Origin: Piper betle
Taxonomy: Eukaryota; Streptophyta; Magnoliopsida; Piperales; Piperaceae
Reading direction: 5' to 3'
DNA length: 64,000 nt
Assembly (NCBI GenBank): GCA_033002965.1
Contig: JAURVB010006392.1
Coordinates: 45,401-109,400 of the forward strand
The notes beneath the pieces were generated by a model. The model was given only the letters and a program-made list of their open reading frames with translations. It was not told where the DNA came from and searched no databases. The position numbers and the translations under genes were made by a program. Position 1 is the stretch's first letter. Each line of letters starts with the position of its first letter. Positions 50,701 to 59,211 of the stretch are shown here, piece by piece.

Positions 50701-53700
50701 AATTTTCTGTTCCTAGAGAACAGATAACTTCCTATTCCCATTTAATCTTATAATCCATTTGAACTAATCTAATAACTTAAATCGATATTTCTTCTCTTGC
50801 CTTCATCGATGCATATCCTTCTTCTCTCTTTGTTGCAAAGATGACCACGACAGAAAGAGTGATGATGGGAATGTTCGCAGTGATGAGAATATTAAGGACT
50901 GGGTTGGGGGCAGGGTGTAAACAGATGTTTCCTTATTTCTCACTTCAATTTTTGGTTCAAAATTTTGTACAGTCAAATGAGTTTGCTCTCTTTTTTTCCA
51001 TTGCAGCTATCTAATAGCATTTTATGAAGAACTGATTTAGAGAGAACTAGATTAATGTTGCAAATTTGTCCCCTCTCCTCATGCATGCCTACTTTACAAA
51101 TAATCTATCCCAGTGAAAGACCCAACAAAAGTAAGAGTATATATGATCTGCAATAGCCAATTAGGACAACAAAGTAAATCTACCCATCAACGCCAAACGT
51201 GTTTTTCTTTAAGCAGTTGTTATTTAGTACAACTCCTCCAGTAAACATAGAGAGCCAAAAAAAAAAAAGGAATTTTCTAGTTAGAAGAGAGGTTGTGATG
51301 GTGAGGATCTACCAGTGGAAAGGCGCTGAGGACGGCAGGGGGCAGATCAGGCCCAAAGGTAGAGAAGGAAGGAGAAGTAGAGGTCGGACATAGAAGGAAA
51401 GGATGTTTAGAAAAATCTAATCTAGATGTTCATTTTTATCTAACTGTTGTGATAGAATTGAAGAACAAAAAATCAATTTTATTGCCTGTTCTTGAGGAAC
51501 AACCTCATATATATATATATATATATATATACCACTTGCTACTCTCGATGTTGCTCCAAATTGTGTTGGTTTGGACATGTGCCCAGACGTCCTCCAAATG
51601 CTGCAGTAAAGAGAGATACCATGCAATTTTGTTGTTGTATTAAAAGAGGACATGCTAGGCTAAAAAGAATATGGATGGAGACAATTTGGAGAGACATGGA
51701 AAAGTTGGAGCTCATAATTGATATGGTCTACGTCAAGATGAGGGGGAAAGAAAAATCCGTAACCCCGACCTCAACTCATTGGGATTAGGTAGATGATGAA
51801 GATGATGATGATACCACTTGCTCTAGACCACCTTGCAAGTGCGAGCAAGTGCTAGACCACCTTGCAAGTGCACAGTGTTGAAAATATAGTCCCACACTCA
51901 TAATAAGGTATATAAGTTGGGATTTCAATAAATACTAAGACTGTTTGTTGTCTAAGAGGCTTGCTAGTCATTTGGGATAAAGCCAAAATCTTAATAATAG
52001 CATTCTTTTTTGTGTTCAAATATACCACAATAGTATGTAAATCAGATAGCCTTGCTAATTTCAGTGAAAAAATGTGGGGAGGATTATGCAATTTTCCACA
52101 ATAAAAAAAAAACTTTGATTCTTGTCAAAGCAAGAAACTACCAAGTTTGCTATCTATGAAACTTAGCAACATACATCATGCTAGAATTATTAATGAGAAA
52201 CATCTAACCCCTTATGCATTGAGTAATGTCTAGGGCCATAAATGGGCATAACCGACTCAAGCACACAGTGTTCATGTTCAAACAAATTAATTAGCTCAAA
52301 CTTGATTTAAAGATGATATTTTTACAAGCCGAACTCAAGCACCTGGAAATTCTTTATGTGTTCAAGCTTAGTTCAAGTTTAATTCAATAAGTTTCAAGCC
52401 AAGACGAGCTAAGACTTTGATGATTCCATCATATTCAACTCAACTCTTATCTTAAGATTTTTAAATCCACAAGCAAAAGTGGTTTTTTTTAAAACTATAT
52501 TGAATTCCGATAATAAATAAACACCATCACACATACATAATAAGATATTTAGTTAATCACTTAAGTGCAGCTAAACATTTTATAAAGATTAAATGAGTCG
52601 AGATCCAGTTTCAAGCTAAGCCGAGTAATACTCGAGCTTTGTTCATAGTTCATCAAGTTACCACTTTAAAGCTTATTATTTCTATGGGCTCTCAAATAAT
52701 GAACACGAATTCAAGCTAAATCAAGCCACACATTTTTTTTGGTTACATCATTCATAATGCCCTCATAAAAAGTATCTTTCACCACTAGGATTATCATTTT
52801 GTTTTAAAAAAATAATCATGACAATTACAAATACAATAAAATGGCAACCAGTAAGAGAAATATCCTCTTGCAGTAAATAAATTGCCTAATGGCAATTGCA
52901 TCTCATGAACATAACATATACTATGTCAACAACATTGTTGCATCAAAAAGATCAGCACTTACCTTGAAAGAGATAGTCCTTCAGAATCATGATGAATGGC
53001 AGAAATTATTCCCTTAGAAGACTGTGCCGCAAACTCCATCAAGAGAGCTGATATCAGGAGTAGAACTACAGGAAAAGAAAGAAAAATGAAGAAAATATTT
53101 TAAAAAAATTATTGGTGATAGCAAGAAGGCACATGAAGATTGCATTAATGTTGAAGTCTTCCGGGGATATAATTCTTCCAATCTCATTTCTTTCTGTTGA
53201 TCACGAATTGTTTTTAGTGACTTCAAGCTTTAGGATTTGTTAGTCATTAAAGGCCATATCTACATTATTAGGTTGTTATCCTGTTACCTGTTCATGCACA
53301 TATCTCATTTTACACTAATAAAAGAGATCTTTGTAGATTGTCACACAATAAATCGAATTTCTTATTCAATCATCAAAATTTCCAACATGGTATCAAGCCT
53401 AACCCCTGATAATGGAAGAAGCATGTGGGAGGCAGTTGACTTCTCTCTTTCACCACTGTAGATAATTGTTTCTGTGGCTCATTGATCATCTGATAATGGT
53501 GAGATCCAGAACAATGTCTATTACCTCCAGCCATCAATGTCATTATTGTCCCCTCTCTCACCATTGATTTCATCATTGTCCTCCCTTCCTCTCTACCTCC
53601 TGCCCATTTTTTCTTTTCCTTCCTTTGAACTAAACTATTTTCCCAAATCTCCCTATTCACTGACATCACAGTAGTCTCTCGTCACGGGAATCAATCCCAC

Positions 53701-56700
53701 TTCGGTCACTCCATTTTGCCACTATCTCATTTTAGTCACCGGTTTCAAATCTTCCCTAATGCAATTACTCCTGTCTATTGTTTAACATTTTCCTCCTGTT
53801 GTATGGCATTTGTTTTCCCTATCATTTGCTGCTGCCACACATCTCAACCGGCTATAAAGATTGCATCTTTCTGCTCAGCTATCCCACAATTGTCGGTGTT
53901 GTTACAACCAAATATGTAAAATGTTGATCATTGAGTGATCTGTGTAACCCACTTTGTCTTTATAGATTATATTATCCCCTAGCTGGACTTTATTGATCAT
54001 TATTTGTCAATGAGTATCCAACCTGCTGGATTCTGAAGATAAAACTACTTCTCGTGATCTACTTTTTCTTCCACTAGAAGAAGTTTCTTGATTGAGAAAA
54101 ACTTCATAAAGATGATTTTGCTACAACAATTCATGGAAACAACAGAGCTGTTAACATTCACAACTGCTACTGCCCCTCCTCCTTCCCTCCTTCCTCTTGG
54201 TGCTTTTGCCCTTGTGCAGCTGTAAACCAACCTGTTCTAATCTTCCAACCTGTTCTAATCTCTTAGTCCTGGCAATGCTGTGAAGGTGCTTTGAAGTGGT
54301 AAGAGGTAGAAGATGGTGCCCACATCTCCATAATATCCTCATCTCAGTGCCTTTCCTATCAAAGTACTAGTCATTCACTTCTTTAGTTTGCATAAAAATT
54401 CATTCAATTCATAATTGAACTTAAAGTAACCCTAACTAACAAATTTTCAAGACACCCTCCAAAGCATTTTTTATTACTAAAATAATACCACATGCAAATG
54501 TTGATTTTTTTCTTTCTTTAAAACGCCCACTAAAGATATTCTTATTCATGTCTTCATTATTTGCTGCATAATGCACTTTCATAACTCGAATGTTGGGATT
54601 TCAAAAGCATACATATTTTCATGTCCATCCAGTGGGACATTTAGTTTCCAGTTCAAAAGGCCTTCTTTAGTGTTCTCTTTGAAGGATGTTTTGTGTATGT
54701 CCAGTGAGGATTTCTTTGTTTCTCACAATTTGAAAATTTCTTTCTCGAGCAAACTACAATTTACATCTATAATAGATTTCTTTACTTTGATTATCATTGA
54801 TTTACCATAGCCCATTACATTAAACTTTCATTGTTTATTCTTTTAAGCTTTATATCAACTTCAGCAGGGGATATGCAGAAGATAACTTGAATGGACATTA
54901 AAGTTCTATGATTTTTAAGGTTTTATTCAATATTCAAATAATATGACAAGCTACCAAGATTTTGTGTTAATGAAATAAGATCCATGTTCTGCTTCCTTAA
55001 TTCATATAAAGATTGCAATTCAAATTAAAGCCCCTTTAAAAGATGTAATTCTGGTGTAGCACAGAAATACATGAATTAGGATTGTTTTCATCAGTTTCAA
55101 ATTCTAGCAATAGTTTAATCTGGCTTATAATTTTTTAGCATCTATCATTCATTAAAACAATATTCAAAGGTTTGTTAATTTTAGATTCTTTTTTTTTTAA
55201 ATGAGAAAATCAATATGTACAATTTGTTAAGTTTTGGTCTATAGATAAAAGTTGTCAACAATGGTAAATATGTTTCTACATAAAATAGACATTGAGTGAA
55301 CTAATTTTTTTTGTGTGGATCAATTGTTCCATTTGGATTTCTTCTGTTGACTACTAAGAATCATTAGTGAATGCCTCCTCTATTCTTCATCTTCATCCTC
55401 CATCAATATCCTTTTTTACATAATCAGATTTGTCAAGTCTCTCTTACAATCAACTAACATTTAAGACTTAATGGTTAGTAACTTAACTTTTAGCAGCACT
55501 AACGTTTAGCTTTCATATTTATCACTATTTCTCCAGTTTACAGAGTGCAAGAGAAATGGTTGAATGCTATTTGCACTCATGCTATTTTGATCAGTACGTT
55601 AGCTTTCCCTCTTCCACAATCTCTTCTTCTTCTGTACTTCTTACTTCTAACAAAACCAAATATTTTTTAAATTAAAAAATGATTGCAATACATACAAGGA
55701 CCTAGCCAAGCAAATCCTGCAGCAAACAACGAACCAAAAAGTTGACCAAGAGTGGCACCCGCGCCAACAAAGCCAAACAATCGTGCACCTGCCTGAAGAA
55801 AAAATAAATAAACATTTTCCACAATTGAACAAACATATAAAGCTTGTATAACCTTTCCAGACCTCATTGTCCATCACATCAATTACTCGAGCCCATGTTG
55901 AAGAAATGGTTATGAGATTAAACAATGCAACCTAGAAAGATCAGAGAGGTAATTATTATCATAACAAACACCTCAGGAAAAAAATGTATGTGAATTTTAA
56001 TAAAATACACAATCAAATTGTTTAAGAACATACCCAGAGAAACAAGGAAATCCTTACTAAGACAAAAAACCAACCGTGTTCATCCAACCTAGCAGACTGA
56101 GCAGGAGAAACTCCATTGATGGCAACAATTTTGTCATGACCCACCAGCAAATGAGAAACTGAAACCTAGTCAGATTAGGAAAAAAACTCAATATGATTCC
56201 AACTAATAAAAATACTTAGCAATTAAAATGAACCATGATGTATGGTTGTCATTTCATACCTTCGCAAGGGAATAAGGAGAAGATCCTCCAGACGAACCAT
56301 ACCACAATACAAAAAACATGGCAAAAGAGAAACTAAAAACCCTGTGTATCAAGAACAAACCCTGAAATGTAAAATGTCACCTGTCAGATAAGCAGCCACC
56401 GAATCAATTAACAGAAAAAGACCATGCTGCTAATGTCAATGTACTTCTACAAACATTAGTTAAGCAAATTGCAAAGCTCTTTGTTTTCACCGCAGTGCCT
56501 CATCTAATCCGAACCTCAAAAGAATTGAATGCGCCATTGTCGTACCTTGGCTTTCGAAACATTGGGAAGAGAAAAATTACGGTTGTAACAGGCGCAGCCG
56601 CTAATGTAAGTAGTAAGGATCCAACAAAGAGACCAGGCAGATTATTAAGACCAAGAGATATCGCTCCCTCATCCCGCAAGGGAAGAACAACAAAGTAAGA

Positions 56701-57081
56701 ACTTAAAATCTGCATATCATAGACTCCCAGCAAGTCAAATCAATATCCAAATAACTAAGCCTATGTGAAAGCGCATATTGGGGGCATCAAAGGCTGACGA
56801 TTACTTCAAAAATTTATGATGTTGGAAAACCCCAAGTTGACAAGTACCATTAATATGCAATTCATCAAATTAAACTATCATTTGAATAAGATCTAAAAAA
56901 ATACATGGAAATGTTAATTGAAATACGAAAATATTTCGAAAAACAATATTGATGGGAGAAAAGATGAGATCCAACTCACAAAAAAGAAGCAGGAAGAGGA
57001 ATGGAGGAGAGCAGAGGTTTCGTGGGGGCGAACGGAGACGATGGAGGTGAGGATGGAGTCGAGGCGCCCACCCAACGCCAT
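41651..57081 (-). CDS. TLC / NTP-NDP exchanger-like multi-pass membrane protein, 12 exons
   Basis: Twelve exons read from 57081 to 41651, all bounded by AG and GT, and join in frame to 484 codons including the stop (483 residues). The product has many hydrophobic segments. It resembles a conserved plant membrane protein related to TLC-type ADP/ATP carriers and to bacterial NTP/NDP exchanger-like proteins. Key blocks are YFVVLPLRDEGAISLGLNNL (exon 2), LFGFVGAGATLGQLFGSLFA (exon 6), LLMEFAAQSSKGI (exon 7), FLWLSAVVSSFFYFQ (exon 8), SIWPTWMMVAVSEIFRK (exon 10), and RPGRELLFTVVSQDEKYKAK into CIDVIVQRLGDATAAGIYKL (exons 11-12). Substrate and location are not known from the sequence. The start is the first ATG in frame (57081), with an in-frame stop just upstream. 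Doubtful points are the exon 2/3 junction, the weak acceptor of exon 8, and the tail: after LP either TGA follows at 41651-41653, or splicing leads to an unseen last exon. Confidence 0.88.
42368..44008 (+). mobile_element. Solo LTR (gypsy-type) in intron 11, TSD GATTG
   Basis: A 1641-bp block starts TGTGATGACTAG and ends GGGGCGTGACA, flanked by perfect GATTG (42363-42367 and 44009-44013). There is no internal retroelement region or second copy. It lies antisense to the TLC-like gene. The termini differ from the TGTAAAACC family, so it is a separate lineage. The open frame at 43496-43762 is by chance. Confidence 0.9.
44014..45155. other. Remainder of intron 11, with a diverged duplication
   Basis: Two related segments (about 44164-44340 and 44430-44600) share GGGCTAGGCCCAT, AAATTTCCTAAAG and a TCTAATA-type word, suggesting an old tandem duplication of about 260 bp. 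No coding sequence. Confidence 0.5.
45156..45236 (-). CDS. TLC-like gene exon 11
   Basis: 27 codons, VVTYVVARPGRELLFTVVSQ then DEKYKAK before GTATTA. The block is strongly conserved in bacterial and plant relatives. Confidence 0.93.
45335..45466 (-). CDS. TLC-like gene exon 10
   Basis: 44 codons after AATTCAG, GWILTAVGITIALCSAPVVA then the SIWPTWMMVAVSEIFRK block. The donor GTTCAT is non-optimal. Confidence 0.9.
45801..45914 (-). CDS. TLC-like gene exon 9
   Basis: 38 codons after TTGGCAG, KVNVIAMTVVSPLERRKLFA then EINSLIAFFILIGQLTLT, before GTAAGA. Phase 0 at both ends. Confidence 0.92.
46664..46856 (-). CDS. TLC-like gene exon 8
   Basis: 193 nt ending SAVVSSFFYFQ before GTAAAT. The hydrophobic part LEGLVLVLSSSYLICVSLFL is clear. 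The start is less certain: frame with exon 7 requires the weak acceptor GAAAAG at 46857-46858. The usual-looking acceptors CATCAG and AGCAG nearby are out of phase with exon 7, so a small extra exon in the 6.1-kb intron is possible. Confidence 0.85.
46857..48120. other. Start of the 6.1-kb intron 7
   Basis: No exon is recognised. Near 47674-47697 the text TCTAACATGATATAAGAATG looks like a worn LTR end plus primer-binding site, but no LTR partner was found. Confidence 0.4.
48121..49857. mobile_element. Long palindrome: two LTR halves head to head, in intron 7
   Basis: The left arm (48121 to about 48965) begins TGTAGCACCCCAATTC. The right arm (about 49172 to 49857) ends GAATTGGGGTGTTACA. The arms are inverted copies along nearly their whole length; for example ATTTTGACCAACTAACATGA at 48192 pairs with its complement ending near 49796, and TAAACCATC near 48715 with GATGGTTTA near 49415. 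The middle (about 48966-49171) is a loop with purine-rich and C-rich runs. The outer ends match the 3' termini of the GGGGTGTTACA LTR family. A transcript through it would fold into a hairpin. The flanks CTCGT and CTTGA give no clear target duplication. Confidence 0.88.
50301..50415 (+). repeat. Left LTR of the TRIM-like element
   Basis: 115 bp from TGTTGAGAATATAG to AAATCCTTTGA, followed by the primer-binding-like TGGTATCAAAGTC. Confidence 0.75.
51530..51830 (+). pseudogene. Plant LINE 3'-end relic
   Basis: Frame pieces such as CWFGHVPRRPPNAAVKRD and HARLKRIWMETIWRDMEKLE resemble the C-terminal part of a plant non-LTR reverse transcriptase ORF (HVQRRP and RGRPKxTW-type motifs). They are followed by a (GAT)n-like tail at about 51790-51813, as such elements often have. 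Only the end is present, typical of 5' truncation. It lies inside the TRIM-like element. Confidence 0.75.
51876..51993 (+). repeat. Right LTR of the TRIM-like element
   Basis: 118 bp from TGTTGAAAATATAG to AAAATCTTA, collinear with 50301-50415. Confidence 0.72.
51994..52962. other. End of intron 7 next to exon 7
   Basis: AT-rich. Around 52250-52720 there are repeated variants of CTCAAGC/TCAAGCT-type words (for example AAGCCGAACTCAAGC), a texture found in plant repeats. No exon is seen. Confidence 0.35.
52963..53065 (-). CDS. TLC-like gene exon 7
   Basis: 103 nt after acceptor TCCTGTAG. Reads LLLISALLMEFAAQSSKGI then a Ser/His-rich loop, ending in phase 2 before GTAAGT. Confidence 0.92.
53238..53399 (+). 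mobile_element. Short LTR with primer-binding site in intron 6
   Basis: A possible 150-bp LTR from TGTTAGTCATT (53238) to TTTCCAACA (53387) is followed at once by TGGTATCAAGCC (53388-53399), an initiator-tRNA-Met primer-binding site. The combination fits a TRIM or a truncated short-LTR copia element. I found no second LTR, so its extent and target duplication are unknown. Confidence 0.6.
53400..55695. other. Rest of intron 6
   Basis: No exon or domain is recognised. Open frames are short and uneven in composition. Part may be internal sequence of the short-LTR element at 53238. Confidence 0.4.
55696..55792 (-). CDS. TLC-like gene exon 6
   Basis: 97 nt with AGARLFGFVGAGATLGQLFG then a hydrophobic span, ending in phase 1 before GTATGT. 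The glycine-rich motif is the most conserved part of the family. Confidence 0.92.
55863..55931 (-). CDS. TLC-like gene exon 5
   Basis: 23 codons, VALFNLITISSTWARVIDVM then DNE, before donor GTCTGG. WARVIDVMD corresponds to the conserved loop before the GARLFGFVGAG block in relatives. Confidence 0.9.
56034..56165 (-). CDS. TLC-like gene exon 4
   Basis: 44 codons, phase 0 at both ends. A polar loop (LVGHDKIVAINGVSPAQSAR) is followed by GWFFVLVRISLFLW. The donor is GTATGT. Confidence 0.9.
56260..56361 (-). CDS. TLC-like gene exon 3
   Basis: 34 codons, GLFLIHRVFSFSFAMFFVLW onward, a membrane span ending SPYSLAK before GTATGA. The acceptor is ACATTTCAG. Confidence 0.85.
56515..56709 (-). CDS. 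TLC-like gene exon 2
   Basis: Begins after acceptor TATGCAG with ILSSYFVVLPLRDEGAISLG, then a long hydrophobic span. The donor chosen (GAG/GTTCGG at 56514) keeps frame with exon 3. A better-looking donor (AAG/GTACGA at 56545) would need exon 3 to start at 56341, dropping the LIHR residues that I expect from the family. Confidence 0.8.
56980..57081 (-). CDS. TLC-like gene exon 1
   Basis: 34 codons starting at ATG 57081 and ending CFFF before donor GTGAGT. The segment LDSILTSIVSV followed by RPHETSALLHSSSC leads into the first membrane span. A TAG five codons upstream in the same frame supports this start. Confidence 0.9.
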
Positions 57082-58304
57082 CACCGCCTTCCACTACTGA
57101 GAGATACCAAAGAATGTCAATCGCCGATCTTGGGACGGGCAGCCATGGAAGTGTCGCCCTGGTTTCAGCAGAGGCATCGCTTTTTCTTTGCTTCTCATTT
57201 CAAAAATATTTCAACACTACTTGTCCAAAAGGGGTATAAGAGAAACTTAATGTACAAAAGTAATCTACAAAACCCACACCCACCGGCTGAAGAGAAAATT
57301 GGTCATTAGACGTAGAATTCACTATTTGCTACGAGTGCGACAAACTTATGGTGGTGTTGGTTGATTTGTTTGAAGCTTCTTTATTAAAAATATAAAGAAT
57401 TAAAAAACGTATTTAAATGCAACCCTATAGAGATCACCGTTAAAAGAAGTACATTGACATTAGCAGCATGGTCAATGTACATTCACGACCACCTTTTGAG
57501 CTTGTACACACAGCTTCTGTAGCCACTCAATTTATTATTGTGGATGCATTACTCTAAGGGTATCCTAAAATTCCTCCACTAAATTGTAGTACATAATCAT
57601 CCCCAAATTCTTGGTCAAGGCAGGCATATGCCAAACATTAATAACCCCTAAGCTACTGGGCAAAATGTTGACATAAATACCCATAAATATTATTATAATT
57701 GAAATGAAAAATGATTTTTTGTTGAAAATAATTGATACAAATTAGTCTGATATGCACTTTCTTTTCTTATTTCTTTAAGAAAAAAAATGGCAAATCAAAA
57801 TACAAAAGTCGTTTACGAATTCTTGGTGAATAGTTAATCCCATTTTACTTATTTTTTTATTCTGTACTTGGGAAGTTGGTTTTTTTTAATAGAAAAAAGA
57901 AAAGAGAAGTTATTATTCGATTAAGAATCGCTCAAATTTTGATCGTTGTCCCTGCCACTTTTGTCAAGAGGAGGACATGCTCTCGTGACAAGACATTGGC
58001 TCAAGTAGTCTTGTCTAGCCACCAAAGAACGTTGATGACACATTGCTGGAGTTGAAACCAATTGCGGTCATGCCACGCCAGAGAGTCATTACCATCATGT
58101 TTAGAGAATGCTTCAGAAGTGGCCATATGCCAAATTCATCAACTCAAGGGACTCGGGGAAAAGTTACACCATCACCAACCATTTTTCCTTTTCTAGTATG
58201 TTCCTCATCATCTGACGACATCACTAGTTTATCTGACACCACCAACATTGTCTCTAGGTCAAGCCACGTCAATTAGGGTGCTCAAGGTGACCCATTGTTG
58301 TTGG
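57082..58304. other. Upstream region of the TLC-like gene
   Basis: The first about 200 bases are less AT-rich and likely hold the 5' untranslated region and core promoter of the minus-strand gene. I see no convincing TATA box position. From about 57350 to 58304 the sequence is AT-rich and no gene is recognised. Confidence 0.4.
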
Positions 58305-59206
58305 TGTAACACCTCAATTCGGTGGAAGAATGAACCAAATCTTATTGTTATAATTTGGAAAGTTGTTCATTAGACTATCGTCGTACAAATTTTATAGAAA
58401 TGAATCTTAACCCTCAAAAAAGCTTAAAACAGACACCTTATATCATTTTCATACAATGTATATTGATCATATAATATAATATATGAAGGATCATAAACTT
58501 AAAGGCTCCTAAAATGATCACTCTGAGTCATAAAGAGCCAGCACCTCCACTATAACTAAAAGGGTGACTTTCATATACAACGACCACTCCAAGCTACACA
58601 AAGGCAACACCCCCAATACAATTAAGAGGTTGAGTTTTTGAAATATGTAAATATATGATCCAGTTCTAATACTCAATTAGAGTGATTTGGATTAGGTATC
58701 TTGCTACTTGATGTTGATGGCCTTACAGTAATGCTTCTATATAGTATTAAAAGAACAACTAAATACATTATTGTAATACATAAACAACTAAATACATTAT
58801 TGTGATCACTTTTTATGCTTCTCCCCACCCACCTATAGTATTTTTATTGACAAAATTTGAGGGATACTCGCTTAATGGCCTTACACCAATGCTTCTATAT
58901 AGTATAAAGATTTATTGTCTTTAATGTAAAAGAGTGGACATACTAGTTGGACTATATACATAAACAACTTGTATTTAATATCATTCTAGGGTCATAAACC
59001 TTTAAATAATCATACATACATCATACACGAAGCTTAAGTATCAAATAAATAATATTTAACAAAATTACACTCAATGCCATGGCTCTATAAACTAGCGTTA
59101 TGGAACTATACTATTTTAATTTTCCTTTAACGAGCATCGTGGCAGTCGTAAGCTTTGTGAAGTAGATCACGACACTATGTATAGGGTTGTTAGCCAAGGC
59201 TACTGC
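58305..59206 (-). repeat. LTR-family remnant next to the chromovirus
   Basis: TGTAACACCTCAATTCGG at 58305 is the inverted 3' end of the GGGGTGTTACA family. What follows is AT-rich and diverged, with a short repeat (TGGCCTTACA / GCTTCTATATAGTAT) at 58710 and 58877. No matching other end was found before the chromovirus at 59212, which may have landed in it. Confidence 0.5.
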
Positions 59207-59211
59207 GCTAT

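Larger units (their letters stand above)
50301..51993 (+). mobile_element. Small TRIM-like LTR element in intron 7
   Basis: Short LTRs of about 115 bp (50301-50415 and 51876-51993) share TGTTGAGAATATAGTC / TGTTGAAAATATAGTC and later blocks, though the copies have diverged. The left one is followed by TGGTATCAAAGTC, a primer-binding-like site. The 8 bases ATAATAGC occur just before the left LTR and just after the right one, covering a normal 5-bp target duplication. The inside has no gag or pol. It contains a LINE tail relic, a (TA)n run (51511-51532) and a repeated CTAGACCACCTTGCAAGTGC word (51802 and 51852). Confidence 0.78.
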
